NCBI RefSeq assembly: GCF_014078525.1
Contig: NZ_MU078693.1
Coordinates: 248,001 to 312,000, forward strand
DNA length: 64,000 bases
Source of the DNA: Nitrosopumilus sp. b3
GTDB taxonomy: Archaea > Thermoproteota > Nitrososphaeria > Nitrososphaerales > Nitrosopumilaceae
Reading direction: 5' to 3'
The notes beneath the pieces are model-generated. The model did not search any database and was not told where the DNA came from. It worked only from the letters and a program-made list of their open reading frames with translations. The position numbers and the translations under genes are program-made. Numbering within the stretch: the first letter of the stretch is position 1; every line of letters begins with the position of its first letter. This document shows, one piece after another, positions 26,463-35,942 of this stretch.

Positions 26463-27383
26463 CTACTCATTAAGCTTTAATGTTTTCTTAATCAAGACGG
26501 CTCTGTTTCTTATTGTAACATCGCTTACTCCAGATTCTACTGAAAATTTCTTTTGACTAATTTTTTCACCATTCATTATACATGCTAAGTATAATGAAGC
26601 AGCAGCTTGTGCTACGGGGTGTTTTCCAGCAGTTATGTCTTCTTTCTCACATCGTTTTAGTATATCAAATGCATCTCGTTTGGTTTTCTCTTTCAAATTC
26701 ATATTGTTTGAAATTTTTGAGATAAACGATGAAGTGTCATATTGATTAAGATTCAATTCAAGCTTTTTGATTATGGTTCTCAAATCTCGGGAAAGTATTC
26801 TCCTTTCAACATTTCCAGCCTCAGCAACATCATCTAATGTTCTGGGGATGTTATTTTCTCTACATGCTGCATACAACGAGGCTGAAACCAATGAAACCAT
26901 TGTTCTTCCTCTAGTTAATTTTGCATTTACTGCTTTTCTGTAGATGTAGGCAGCATTTTCAACAACATTATCTGGTATTCCTAACTTTGTCTTCATTCCA
27001 TGAAGTAATGTAAAAGCCTTGCTTAATGCAGCAGTCTTTCTTGATTTACTTCTTTGATCCCATGTTCGTAGTCTGTTGAATTCGTATTTTGTTTTGTTGG
27101 ATAATGTTTTTCCAGTAGAATCTTTATTGGTACCAATTACAGTTGATAATCCTTTATCATTCATTGTTAATGATGTTGCAGGACCTGTTCTTGCTAACTT
27201 CATAAAGTCTTCCTGAGTGTAACCGTTGCTTTCATATGATGCGTCAGACATGTTTTGCACTAGAATAAGACCGCAACCCCCACAAACAATTTCTCCTCTT
27301 TCAGAATCTGTTATTGCAGGATAGGTTTTGCAAGTATCTAGTTCACACTTGACATCATAATCATTTGAATAATTTTCTAACAC
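26463..27383 (-). CDS. tfb: Transcription initiation factor B (TFB), first paralogue
   Basis: 306 residues from GTG 27,383. Zinc ribbon with unusual spacing C13-x4-C18 and C-x2-C (VCGGCG), then B-reader/linker (TSLTMNDKGLSTVIG) and two cyclin repeats (about 110-200 and 205-300), ending in a helix-turn-helix for the BRE (VSDVTIRNRAVLIKK). Recruits RNA polymerase to TBP-bound promoters. TTTTATAATC about 27 bp upstream. A second TFB is encoded 3 kb away. Confidence 0.93.
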   Translation of the reverse strand: MLENYSNDYDVKCELDTCKTYPAITDSERGEIVCGGCGLILVQNMSDASYESNGYTQEDFMKLARTGPATSLTMNDKGLSTVIGTNKDSTGKTLSNKTKYEFNRLRTWDQRSKSRKTAALSKAFTLLHGMKTKLGIPDNVVENAAYIYRKAVNAKLTRGRTMVSLVSASLYAACRENNIPRTLDDVAEAGNVERRILSRDLRTIIKKLELNLNQYDTSSFISKISNNMNLKEKTKRDAFDILKRCEKEDITAGKHPVAQAAASLYLACIMNGEKISQKKFSVESGVSDVTIRNRAVLIKKTLKLNE

Positions 27384-27559
27384 TATTAGTTACTATGGGT
27401 GATTATAAAATAAAAGGAGTTTGTTTCAGGTAATTTTGTATTAAGATCATGAATTTGCAAACTAAAAATTCCTAGAATTTATTTGAAACTAACTAGTTAA
27501 TTGTATAACGATGCACATTGTAATAAATGTTAAAAATGAAAAATAATATTTTAAAAAAA

Positions 27560-27751
27560 CTATTTTTTAATTGATTCTAAAGAATGTCCACGGTTTGTAA
27601 TCATTTGAGTTACTGCTTCCATTGTGTAATCAATTCCATGTTCTTCTTCAAAATGATTTCTTAGTTTCTCGATCAGTCCTACAGTTTTTTCTCCATCTAG
27701 GATAAATTCACACTCAAAACCATAGTCGTCACATCTTAGTTTAAGGGTCAT
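27560..27751 (-). CDS. DUF1059-like small protein
   Basis: 63 residues. KLRCDDYGFECEFIL, then LIEKLRNHFEEEHGIDY, is the usual pattern of the DUF1059 family: two cysteines (C6 and C14) and the H-F-x-x-x-H-x-[IM] segment. Function not established. TTTTTATAGG about 27 bp before the ATG supports its own leaderless transcript. Confidence 0.85.
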   Translation of the reverse strand: MTLKLRCDDYGFECEFILDGEKTVGLIEKLRNHFEEEHGIDYTMEAVTQMITNRGHSLESIKK

Positions 27752-27881
27752 TTAGTCTGAAAAAATATTGAACCTATAAAAACTATAGACTTGTATATCA
27801 AATTCAAACTTGATTAGGCACAAATTAGCCTCAGAATCTTCCAAATAGCACTAATAATGATAGTTAATCTGTATGGTGTAG

Positions 27882-28262
27882 ATGAAAGGTTTAGAATTTG
27901 TTTTTCTTGCAGTAGGTTCAGTACTTGGAGCATTTCTAAGATACAAAATATCTGAATCCCCTTTACTTTTCAATACATTACCAGTCAATGTTTTGATAGT
28001 CAATGTTGCTGGAGCATTTATCCTTGGTGCATTTGTAGTGTTTTCAGAACAATGGAATCTTGATGGTAGGTACTCTCTTTTTGCAGCTGTAGGGTTTTGT
28101 GGATCACTAACTACAATGTCATCATTTGCACTTGATTCTAGTAATCTTCTTGAGAATAATCACTATGGAGCACTTGCAATCAATGTTGTTGCAAATATTG
28201 GTTTATCAATTACAGCATTAATTGGAGGAAAATCCTTAATGAGTGCAATAATTAATAATTAA
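27882..28262 (+). CDS. crcB: Fluoride channel CrcB/Fluc
   Basis: 126 residues, four transmembrane helices. NVAGAFILGAFVV (pore Asn) and GFCGSLTTMSSFA (Na+ site and Phe-box) are the diagnostic CrcB motifs. The dimeric channel exports fluoride. Only one copy is present, so a homodimer is expected. The TAA stop overlaps the ATG of the next gene by one base (TAATG). No fluoride riboswitch was seen upstream. Confidence 0.93.
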   Translation: MKGLEFVFLAVGSVLGAFLRYKISESPLLFNTLPVNVLIVNVAGAFILGAFVVFSEQWNLDGRYSLFAAVGFCGSLTTMSSFALDSSNLLENNHYGALAINVVANIGLSITALIGGKSLMSAIINN

Positions 28263-28498
28263 TGAAAATGGTCTATTCTTACCAAGTTGTAAAATTTCAA
28301 ACAATATCTTTTGTTCAAGGAACTCATTGGTCCCAATCAGTTGGTGAAAAAGGTATTTTGTACAAATCACTCAAAGATCCATTCTCAAAGATTATAGTCC
28401 AATCATATACTGGTTCAAAAAAGCTATACCATGTTCCAAAAGATAGAACAGTTGTTGTAACAAATGAAACTGTTCATTTCCTGGGTGAACTGGCTTGA
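28262..28498 (+). CDS. Small protein co-transcribed with crcB, unknown function
   Basis: 78 residues, beta-rich (KMVYSYQVVKFQTISFVQG and DRTVVVTNETVHFLGEL). No membrane segment and no domain recognised. Its start overlaps the crcB stop, so translation is coupled, suggesting a role linked with fluoride resistance or a chance neighbour. Confidence 0.7.
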   Translation: MKMVYSYQVVKFQTISFVQGTHWSQSVGEKGILYKSLKDPFSKIIVQSYTGSKKLYHVPKDRTVVVTNETVHFLGELA

Positions 28499-28771
28499 TT
28501 ATGTAAAAAATTTGTCTACTTGATCTCTGTATTTTAGAGCAACCTTCCCAAAGTCTGCAAAATCTTCTGCAGTTGGATATTTCATTTTCATTCCATATTG
28601 ATTTACAAATACAGATAGTGCACTTCCAATTATCAGACTGTAAACTCCATCAGCTACATTATTTGAATATGGAAATGCAACTTTGATAAATGGTAAGTAT
28701 GTCTCAGTCTGAGAAATCATTAACTTGATATGTTTTTCAACATACTCTTCAATATCTGCCGGAATTGCCAT
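28499..28771 (-). CDS. Small helical protein, unknown function
   Basis: 90 residues, helical with a mildly hydrophobic middle (GVYSLIIGSALSVFVNQY). The stop directly abuts the stop of the convergent gene. TTTATAAG about 27 bp before the ATG suggests a leaderless promoter. No family recognised. Confidence 0.65.
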   Translation of the reverse strand: MAIPADIEEYVEKHIKLMISQTETYLPFIKVAFPYSNNVADGVYSLIIGSALSVFVNQYGMKMKYPTAEDFADFGKVALKYRDQVDKFFT

Positions 28772-28859
28772 ATTCTTACTTGAACTGATTTCTTATAAAT
28801 AGAACTTTATTTCTTAGGCGTGATAAATTCCCAAATTTGTAATTTTTAAAAAAATCTAA

Positions 28860-29075
28860 TCATATCTGCCCTTCAATTTGAGCTAGATACTTTTCCTTTC
28901 CTTTTCTACTTCTAGGTAAACATCTAAGCTGACTTTTACAGCAAGGACAAACAATACCATCAACTTGTACAAATATTTCACAATAATTACATCTCTTTTG
29001 TCCTGCAGCATATCTTCCAATCTGTATTGGCTTGAGAGCCTTGTATTTCTTGCATTCACCTACACAATAGGCCAT
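28860..29075 (-). CDS. Zinc-ribbon-like small protein
   Basis: 71 residues with seven cysteines. CVGEC near the start, then CNYC and CPCC (CNYCEIFVQVDGIVCPCC) form a zinc ribbon, followed by a basic tail (RCLPRSRKGKEKY). Similar small zinc proteins are common in Thaumarchaeota, usually without known role; DNA or RNA binding is inference. Confidence 0.78.
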   Translation of the reverse strand: MAYCVGECKKYKALKPIQIGRYAAGQKRCNYCEIFVQVDGIVCPCCKSQLRCLPRSRKGKEKYLAQIEGQI

Positions 29076-29183
29076 GATTATTTACTAAAAACTATCAGAA
29101 AGATAAAACGTTTGATTGCACTGCACTCACTTTGATGAAATATTATAAAATAAAATTTATACCGCTTATTTAATTTTCAATTA

Positions 29184-29483
29184 TTGCTTGAATTAGATAA
29201 GAAAGTATTTGGAAAAATAACTACTAAAGAGATAATTGGTGCTGAACCCCCTGAAATCCCTGACACAAAAAATAATCTTGAAAAAGAATTTACTATTTTA
29301 CTTGAGGAATTAGAATCATCTTCAAAAGAGAGTCTTGAAAAATTATTAAAAGAACAAAAAATTGCTCAAGATCACATTAACACTAGACCTGGTGCGATGG
29401 CTTTGGCTCAAAACAAAATTAAACTATTCAATGAATATAGTGAAAAATACACTCAAAGAATTCAAGAAAAACTGAAAGCTTAG
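29184..29483 (+). CDS. Small coiled-coil protein, unknown function
   Basis: 99 residues from a TTG. Largely charged and helical (LEELESSSKESLEKLLKEQK), with a short hydrophobic-poor N-terminus, so cytosolic. No domain recognised. The TATA-like TTATTTAAT lies before the start. It converges with the next gene with a 4-base overlap. Confidence 0.62.
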   Translation: MLELDKKVFGKITTKEIIGAEPPEIPDTKNNLEKEFTILLEELESSSKESLEKLLKEQKIAQDHINTRPGAMALAQNKIKLFNEYSEKYTQRIQEKLKA

Positions 29484-30427
29484 CGTGTTTTCTTTTTTGG
29501 GCGTTTTTTGCTAAAATTTTGTTTCTTTCTAATTAGTAATGTAATGATAGCACCTGCAGGAATTCCTATAACTGTTCCAAGACTTACATATGGAGCAATA
29601 AAGAAACTTCCAATCCAAATTCCTCCATCTGTAGTTAATTCCATAAATGTTCTAGGTCTCAATACTACTGAAACTGTCTGTGAATCTTCTTTGTCTGCCC
29701 CTACATCATCAGTATATGTAACAATGATTTGAAATGGAAGTTTGTATTCTGTATTTACTTCATTAATTGGTGTAGTAATTTGAGATGTAATTCCTATAGG
29801 CGTATTTTTCTCTATTTTCGAGAAAGAATGAAGCGTCTCTCCTCTAAATTCTATGTCTTTTGGAGGAATTATCTTTATTCTAACATCTGTAATGTCAATG
29901 TCTTTTGATAAGACTTCTACCTCTATTGGGAATTCTGCATTTGAAAAAATTGATTCAGGCATTTTTGTGCGAATTGTTATGCTTGGGTCTTGTTTTATTG
30001 TAATTGGAATTGCAATATCATGAAAAAATGGTAGTTGTGGTGTTTCATTATTTGCAACAAGAACGTGAGAATATTTTAAATTTAGAAAATGTACTCCCAA
30101 ACTTGCATCAACAGGGATTTGTAGGCTGATATTTTCACCATATGATCCTCCCTGAGAAAGTTTTTCCAAAGAAATACTATCTGATGGTTCTATGATTAGT
30201 CCAGGAATTACTGAAAAGAAAAACTCTAATGAAATGTTCTCTTTATTTTCCCACCCATTATTTTTAATTAAAATTGAGATGACTCCCTCTCTACCAGATA
30301 CTATCTCCTCAGGATATGTAATTTGAATATCCACTCCTCCATCGAGATTCTGTGTTAGAGTTTCTGCATGAATAGGTGGAATCAAAACAATTATTCCAAT
30401 TAGCAGGGGAACAAACCAAAACTTCAT
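29480..30427 (-). CDS. Membrane-anchored surface protein with Ig/CARDB-like repeats
   Basis: 315 residues. Signal peptide (1-22, ending IHA), two beta-sandwich regions (about 25-145 and 150-255) with the alternating pattern of CARDB/NEW1-like adhesion modules (GREGVISILIKNNGWENKEN; FSNAEFPIEVEVLSKDI), then a transmembrane helix (about 280-303) and a strongly basic cytoplasmic tail (RKKQNFSKKRPKKKTR). Topology places the beta domains outside. Function unknown; adhesion or S-layer association is inference. Confidence 0.78.
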   Translation of the reverse strand: MKFWFVPLLIGIIVLIPPIHAETLTQNLDGGVDIQITYPEEIVSGREGVISILIKNNGWENKENISLEFFFSVIPGLIIEPSDSISLEKLSQGGSYGENISLQIPVDASLGVHFLNLKYSHVLVANNETPQLPFFHDIAIPITIKQDPSITIRTKMPESIFSNAEFPIEVEVLSKDIDITDVRIKIIPPKDIEFRGETLHSFSKIEKNTPIGITSQITTPINEVNTEYKLPFQIIVTYTDDVGADKEDSQTVSVVLRPRTFMELTTDGGIWIGSFFIAPYVSLGTVIGIPAGAIITLLIRKKQNFSKKRPKKKTR

Positions 30428-30549
30428 ACTCTGAATTACTCAATAATGACTATTCAGTATTATTATCAGCCTCAAATTTTCAATGGACTTTTAAGAAAAA
30501 AACTTGTTGATTCATAAATACCATAATTTCTAGGATTCTAGAAATAATC

Positions 30550-31455
30550 ATGGTAAGTAAAGGAAAGGATCTATGTCCAAGATGTGCACAAGGAAAACTA
30601 GTTACTGATAATGAATCAGGAGAAATGTTTTGCTCAAAGTGTGGATTTGTAATTACTGAAAAACTACAAGAGGCAGGACCTGAATGGAGATCCTTTACCC
30701 AAGATGAGGGTGGAAGCAAGGCAAGAGCTGGTGCACCAACATCATTGACAATGCATGATATGGGTCTTGCAACAATTATCAACCCTGTAAACAAAGATGC
30801 ATCTGGCAGACCACTAACATCGTCTATGAAAAGCACTATTGAAAGACTAAGGACTTGGGATAGCAGAAGCCAAGTTCATGAACCAGTTGATAGAAATTTT
30901 AGGCAGGCATTTAGTGAATTAAACAGACTAAAAGACAAACTAGCAATATCTGATGCAGTAATTGAAAAAGCTGCATACATTTACAGAAAAGCACTAGAGA
31001 AAGGTCTAGTTCGAGGTCGTTCCATTTCTGCTCTTATGGCATCAGCTCTTTATGCTGCATGCAGAGATACTGAAACTCCAAGAAATCTCAAAGATGTAGA
31101 GCAAGCAGCTAACATCAAAAGAAAAGATATTGCAAGATGTTACAGATTACTAGTCAAAGAACTTGATTTGAAGATGCCAGTAACTGATTCAATTCAATGT
31201 GTTGCAAGAATTGCAAGTAGAATTGGAATTGCAGAGAAAACAAAAAGACATGCAACAAAGGTTCTAAAAATGGCTCAAGACAATGAGGTATCAGCTGGAA
31301 AAGATCCTATGGGTTTGGCAGCAGCAGCATTGTATCTATCTTGTGTGAAAAACGGTGAGGATAAGACTCAGCGAGATATTGCAGAAGCAGCAAATGTTAC
31401 TGAAGTAACCATTCGAAATAGGTACAAAGGCCTCAAAGAATCATTAGATCTATAA
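30550..31455 (+). CDS. tfb: Transcription initiation factor B (TFB), second paralogue
   Basis: 301 residues. Canonical zinc ribbon CPRC and CSKCG near residues 8-31, B-reader (EWRSFT) and linker, then two cyclin repeats with recognition helix (NVTEVTIRNRYKGLKE). Unlike the paralogue at 27,383 its ribbon has normal C-x2-C spacing. A TATA-like AAATACC lies about 28 bp before the ATG. Multiple TFBs allow promoter-set switching in archaea. Confidence 0.95.
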   Translation: MVSKGKDLCPRCAQGKLVTDNESGEMFCSKCGFVITEKLQEAGPEWRSFTQDEGGSKARAGAPTSLTMHDMGLATIINPVNKDASGRPLTSSMKSTIERLRTWDSRSQVHEPVDRNFRQAFSELNRLKDKLAISDAVIEKAAYIYRKALEKGLVRGRSISALMASALYAACRDTETPRNLKDVEQAANIKRKDIARCYRLLVKELDLKMPVTDSIQCVARIASRIGIAEKTKRHATKVLKMAQDNEVSAGKDPMGLAAAALYLSCVKNGEDKTQRDIAEAANVTEVTIRNRYKGLKESLDL

Positions 31456-31493
31456 TTTCCATTTTAAAAAACATAGTTTAGAACAATCTATTT

Positions 31494-32867
31494 TTAAGAA
31501 TCTTCAGTCGGTTTAACAAAACCACCTTCAACTGATTCAGGAGGAGGAATCTTTTTTGATTTTCCTAATCCTATTGTTGTGATTATTACTGATGATAATA
31601 TTATAAAGAAAACAAGTTGCGGATATGCTTCTGCATTTGATATTCCCATAGTTATTGGATAAGTAGCAAGCACTGCAGCTGCTAATCCTCTTGGAATCAT
31701 AGCATTTGTTACTGCCCTATCTAAGAGAGAAAATCTTTTTGTCAGTGTTACTTTGCCAACAAATATTCTTCCAAAATAAACTGCGACTGTAATTAAAACT
31801 CCAAATATGAGATACTCTACCTGTCCAAAACTTGCCATTAATCCTACAAATACAAAAAAGAAAGATCTTACCAAAAATGTTAATTGATTATGTGTAGGAT
31901 CATCCATCTCAATTTTTGGCAGCTTAAATCTGAGTATTTTTGAGAGATGTTTTTTATTTCCAACCATTAAACCAAACACTAGAGCTGTCAAAGCCCCGGA
32001 TTCTCCAAATGAATTTGCCAAGAAAAATAAAACAAATAGAACTCCTAATGTTAACATATACGCGTGCTGAGCATTTCCAAGCTTTGTTGAGACATACATC
32101 CAAGGAATTCCTACGCCAAATCCAAGAACTAAACCAACAATAATTGCTCTTCCAAGAGTATGCTCTAATGTTTGTAGATCAAAATGTCCTGCAAGTACTG
32201 CTTCAAATAATATGAATGCAATAATTGTCGCTAAAATATCAGTTAGTGCAGATTCAAAACTTAGCATGGATTTGGTCTCTTCTGAAATTTTGATATTTCT
32301 CACAAGACCAAAAACAATTGCAGAACTACTTCCACCAACAATTGATCCTAACAAAATACTCTCAAGCCATAACCATCCTAAAGCATAATGAGCTGCAAAT
32401 GTAATCATAGCAACAGATAGAATGAAACCTAAAACTGCTAATGTTACTGAAAAATGTGCAGTTCTAATTACGTGTTTGATATCTAGATTCAACCCTCCAT
32501 CAAACATGATAATTATTAGTGCAAGTGCTGCAAAGTATGGTACCACTTGAATTACAGCTTCAGGTTGAATTAATCCGAAAACTGGTCCAATAATTACTCC
32601 AAGAATCATTAAAAATGCTACATCAGGAATTCCAGTTTTTTTGAAAAATGCTTCACCAGCAACTCCAAGAAAAATTACAACGCCTGCTGCAAGTAAAATA
32701 ACATGAGCTGAAGCAATTGGCCCCTCTTGAATGGATAATGTGCCTATAGAATTTTGTATTTCAATTAATTTGTCTAAAATTGAACTTGAATCAAAATTTG
32801 ATAATGGAATAAAATCTTCTATTTGCCCTCTAAACAACTGCAATACTGATAAAATTATTGGATTCAT
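31494..32867 (-). CDS. CPA1/CPA2-type Na+(K+)/H+ antiporter
   Basis: 457 residues with about 12 hydrophobic helices starting near residue 58, preceded by a 55-residue hydrophilic N-terminal part. IIMFDGGLNLDIKHV and GSIVGGSSSAIVFGL are typical of the monovalent cation:proton antiporter family core helices, and FESALTDILATII carries the paired acidic site. Likely exchanges Na+ or K+ for H+ to keep internal pH and salt balance. Divergent from the hemerythrin gene. Confidence 0.9.
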   Translation of the reverse strand: MNPIILSVLQLFRGQIEDFIPLSNFDSSSILDKLIEIQNSIGTLSIQEGPIASAHVILLAAGVVIFLGVAGEAFFKKTGIPDVAFLMILGVIIGPVFGLIQPEAVIQVVPYFAALALIIIMFDGGLNLDIKHVIRTAHFSVTLAVLGFILSVAMITFAAHYALGWLWLESILLGSIVGGSSSAIVFGLVRNIKISEETKSMLSFESALTDILATIIAFILFEAVLAGHFDLQTLEHTLGRAIIVGLVLGFGVGIPWMYVSTKLGNAQHAYMLTLGVLFVLFFLANSFGESGALTALVFGLMVGNKKHLSKILRFKLPKIEMDDPTHNQLTFLVRSFFFVFVGLMASFGQVEYLIFGVLITVAVYFGRIFVGKVTLTKRFSLLDRAVTNAMIPRGLAAAVLATYPITMGISNAEAYPQLVFFIILSSVIITTIGLGKSKKIPPPESVEGGFVKPTEDS

Positions 32868-32983
32868 TTATGACTAAAAATATTCTTTTAGAAAAGGAAA
32901 TTAAATCAGATTTATTTGATAATTTTAGCTCCTTGATTGATTTTAGATACACATTAAATCAACAATGAAAATAGATTTCTTAC

Positions 32984-33526
32984 TTGAGTGCTACAAATCA
33001 ACTCCGTGCTGATCATGATCAAGTTCGTCGTTTAGAAAAATTAGTATTCAAATGTTCTGATGAACTGTATAAAGGCACAAAAATCCCATTTTCAGACCTG
33101 ACAAAAATCACTATAGTCATTTCAGAATTTATTGATACTATTCATCACTCTAGAGAGGAAGATTCGTATTTTCCATGTGTTGCAAGCTATGATACTCTAA
33201 AGGAAGAAATACGAAAATTTATGATAGAACATGAATTTGGAAGGAATATTGCCAGACAAATATCGCACCATCTAAAAAGATGGAAAAATGGTGAAGATGC
33301 ACAAGAACCAGTATCAAGATATTTGAGAACTTATGCTATTTTCCTAAATGATCATCTAAACAAAGAAAATAAATTTTTTGATGACGCAGAAGCCAATGTC
33401 TTGTCTAAAGAAGAAGAAATTGAAATGTATGAACAGTACAAATCGGTATTTGCAATAGTTAAAAAAGTCGATGAAATGATTGCAGAGATTGATTATTTAG
33501 AAAAACAACCTTGGGCTAAAAATTAA
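32984..33526 (+). CDS. Hemerythrin-like (HHE) protein
   Basis: 180 residues from a TTG. Metal ligand positions fit the hemerythrin HHE pattern: HDQV near residue 10, IHHSREEDSYFP near 50, EHEFGRNI near 80, then H in the fourth helix (LNDHLNKENKFFDD). The four-helix bundle holds a di-iron centre binding O2 or NO. A role in oxygen or NO sensing or protection suits an ammonia oxidiser that makes NO, but is inference. Confidence 0.88.
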   Translation: MSATNQLRADHDQVRRLEKLVFKCSDELYKGTKIPFSDLTKITIVISEFIDTIHHSREEDSYFPCVASYDTLKEEIRKFMIEHEFGRNIARQISHHLKRWKNGEDAQEPVSRYLRTYAIFLNDHLNKENKFFDDAEANVLSKEEEIEMYEQYKSVFAIVKKVDEMIAEIDYLEKQPWAKN

Positions 33527-33563
33527 CGTAAGCTCTTTATGGGTTGTTTTGATATTTTTGTTT

Positions 33564-34079
33564 ATGAAACCTTTTGTTCTTTGGATGACTGGTCTTCCTT
33601 GTTCAGGAAAGACTACCATCGTAAAAGACTTGCAAAATGATATTCCAAACTTAGCAATGCTTGATGGAGATGAACTACGAGAATGGTTCTCTCCAAAAGA
33701 TTTTTCAAAAGCAGGACGTGATGAGCATAACAAAAAAGTTGCTCATTTGGCAAAGCTTTTGCTTAATCATGGCGTTCCAAGTGTAGTATCTCTAGTTTCT
33801 CCGTATTCTGAAAATAGAAAAAATGCTAGAGAGATTATTGATGCTGGCAATCAATTTGCAGAAGTTTATGTGAAATGTTCACTTGCAAAATGTGAAGAAA
33901 GAGATGTCAAAGGTATGTATGCCAAAGCAAGAAAAGGAGAAATCAAGGGTTTTACAGGAATTGATGATCCTTATGAGGCACCTGAAAATGCTGATTTGAT
34001 AGTTGATACAGAAAATGAACCTCTTTCTGATAGTGCAAATAAAGTAAAGGACTTTCTTAAAGAAAGAAACCTACTCTAA
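33564..34079 (+). CDS. cysC: Adenylylsulfate (APS) kinase
   Basis: 171 residues from ATG 33,564; an in-frame TTG at 33,549 is possible but CTTTATGGG about 27 bp before the ATG favours it. Walker A GLPCSGKTT near residues 10-18 and DGDELREWFS substrate motif are diagnostic; the kinase phosphorylates APS to PAPS. LKERNLL ends the protein. It converges with the CysQ-like gene (9-base overlap), and sulfate activation genes sat/cysH lie at 51,205-53,070. Confidence 0.92.
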   Translation: MKPFVLWMTGLPCSGKTTIVKDLQNDIPNLAMLDGDELREWFSPKDFSKAGRDEHNKKVAHLAKLLLNHGVPSVVSLVSPYSENRKNAREIIDAGNQFAEVYVKCSLAKCEERDVKGMYAKARKGEIKGFTGIDDPYEAPENADLIVDTENEPLSDSANKVKDFLKERNLL

Positions 34080-34886
34080 TTTTTTAAATTCTTCAATAAT
34101 TTTATCATGAACTAATCCATTTGTCACCAAAATTCCATTTTGGTGACAAACCTCTTTGTTGTTGTATGTGATATCATTTCCTAACATATCTGTCATTCTT
34201 CCTCCAGCTTCTGCAATTATACAATACGATGCTGCAGAATCCCACTCTTTCATTTTATTTGTAGTAGTAATGTATGCTTCAGCTTCACCTGAGCTAATTT
34301 TCCCTACTTTTAATGAACTACCAATACTAGTGAAATCTTCAATACCTAATTTTTTGATAAATAATTTTTCCTTTTCTGACAAATGATGTCTTGATCCAAC
34401 TGTTCTACATTTAGAAAGATCTGAAACTTTGGTCACAGAAATTTTCTCCCATTCATCATTAGAATATTTGAATGCACCACTTCCTTTTTGTGCAACAAAG
34501 AATGTTTTTTCTGTAGGCCAACCAATCACACCAAGAATTGGTTTTTTATTTTTAATTAATCCAATCATAACCGTAAATTCACCAGTTTTATCAATAAAAT
34601 CAGAAGTTCCATCAAGTGGATCTACTATCCAAATAGTATCCTCTGATAATCTATTAAGATCATCCTTATCTTCTTCAGACAATATTGGGTGATCTGTTTG
34701 TGAGAGAATCTCTTTAATGATATTATTACTTTTAATATCTGCCTCAGTAATTGGAGAATCATCACTCTTTGTAAACGACTCAAAATCTCCTTGATAAATT
34801 TCTAAAATTGCTTTACTTGCCATTTCAACAGCCTTGAGAGCAATCTCTAATTCAGGAATTTTATCAGTAATTGGAATACCTTTCAA
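34071..34886 (-). CDS. cysQ: 3'(2'),5'-bisphosphate nucleotidase / inositol phosphatase family (CysQ-like)
   Basis: 271 residues. Inositol-phosphatase-fold metal sites: EEDKDD near 75, DPLDGTSDFID near 92-102 and WDSAASY near 215, all present. Archaeal members hydrolyse PAP or inositol phosphate and fructose bisphosphate; the neighbouring APS kinase favours PAP, a by-product of PAPS use, but this is context, not proof. Confidence 0.85.
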   Translation of the reverse strand: MKGIPITDKIPELEIALKAVEMASKAILEIYQGDFESFTKSDDSPITEADIKSNNIIKEILSQTDHPILSEEDKDDLNRLSEDTIWIVDPLDGTSDFIDKTGEFTVMIGLIKNKKPILGVIGWPTEKTFFVAQKGSGAFKYSNDEWEKISVTKVSDLSKCRTVGSRHHLSEKEKLFIKKLGIEDFTSIGSSLKVGKISSGEAEAYITTTNKMKEWDSAASYCIIAEAGGRMTDMLGNDITYNNKEVCHQNGILVTNGLVHDKIIEEFKKLE

Positions 34887-34895
34887 TTGAAAAAC

Positions 34896-35105
34896 CTAAG
34901 TTGTTAGTTCTGGCTTTAATGTCCAAGCAACTCCAAGTACAATAAACGGAATTGACATGATTCCAATAATTCCAAGAATAGTATTAAATTGTGATTCTGA
35001 AACTTCTGGATTATTCACAATCCATGGAAGTGGCAATGTAACTATTATCCAAATAATTCCTAAAAGTATAAACAATTTAGCTTTTGATTTTCTATCTTTC
35101 ATCAT
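34896..35105 (-). CDS. Small two-helix membrane protein
   Basis: 69 residues. Two hydrophobic segments (about 9-28 and 40-60) separated by a short polar loop (NNPEVSESQ), basic N-terminus. Starts with ATGATG, so the first or second Met. No family recognised. It lies 10 bp upstream of the CysQ-like gene on the same strand, so co-transcription is likely. Confidence 0.62.
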   Translation of the reverse strand: MMKDRKSKAKLFILLGIIWIIVTLPLPWIVNNPEVSESQFNTILGIIGIMSIPFIVLGVAWTLKPELTT

Positions 35106-35142
35106 TTTTCATACTCTTGTGTTGTATTAAATTCATGTGAAT

Positions 35143-35886
35143 TCATTTAATTGATTCTCCCCCATCCACAGCAAGAATTGCCCCTGTAGTCCATGATGCA
35201 TCATCTGATGCAAAATATAACACTGCTTTTCCAACTTCTTCTGGTTGGCCAATTCTACCTATTGGGTGATCAGCATTCATGAATTCTTTGTCTTTTTGAG
35301 TTTTCAAAAATGGTTTTGTCATATCTGTATCTACCACACCTGGACAAATACAATTTACACGAATCTTATCTTTAGCATATTCTAGTGCCCAACATTTTGT
35401 TAGCAAAATTAATGCAGCTTTTGATGCTGAGTACGCATCAGCATTAAACCCTTGATATGCCTTTAACCCTGCGTCTGATGAAATATTAATTATTGAACCT
35501 GATGTTTTTTGTAGATACGGAATTGTCTCCTTGGTAAACCTAAACTGTCCAGTAAGATTTACATCCAAAACCTCATTCCATTCATCCTCATCAATATTGT
35601 GTAGTTCCTTTATTTTTGGAAAAATTCCCGCATTGTTTACTAGAATGTCTATCTTGCCAAATTTCTCAATTGTTTTATTTACTACGTTTTTTACTTCTTC
35701 TTTGTTTCTAATGTCAGCTACGATTCCGATTGAATTTGGAATCACTGATGATGCTTTCTCTAATCTTTCTTGATTTTTTGAAGTAATTATTACCGTTGCT
35801 CCATTTTCTGCTAAAATTTTAGCAGTGGCAAAACCGATTCCACGACTTCCTCCTGTTACCAGTGCAACTTTTCCAGATAATTTCAA
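35143..35886 (-). CDS. SDR family oxidoreductase
   Basis: 247 residues. TGGSRGIG near 11-18, NNAG near 86-89, catalytic Ser, YSASK near 152-156 and the C-terminal W-x-x-G-A-I-L-x-V-D-G-G motif, marking a classical SDR of the FabG/glucose dehydrogenase type. The substrate cannot be read. The start region leads into an AT-rich promoter area with a 15-base inverted repeat. Confidence 0.93.
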   Translation of the reverse strand: MKLSGKVALVTGGSRGIGFATAKILAENGATVIITSKNQERLEKASSVIPNSIGIVADIRNKEEVKNVVNKTIEKFGKIDILVNNAGIFPKIKELHNIDEDEWNEVLDVNLTGQFRFTKETIPYLQKTSGSIINISSDAGLKAYQGFNADAYSASKAALILLTKCWALEYAKDKIRVNCICPGVVDTDMTKPFLKTQKDKEFMNADHPIGRIGQPEEVGKAVLYFASDDASWTTGAILAVDGGESIK

Positions 35887-35942
35887 TAGTTTTTAGATAG
35901 AAAATCGTAATTTATACCTCAATTAACTCATAATTAGGTATA

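Noticed and set aside
27752-27881. Fluoride riboswitch upstream of crcB
   Set aside because: Only a weak AGGC/GCCT hairpin is visible and the conserved fluoride riboswitch sequence is absent.
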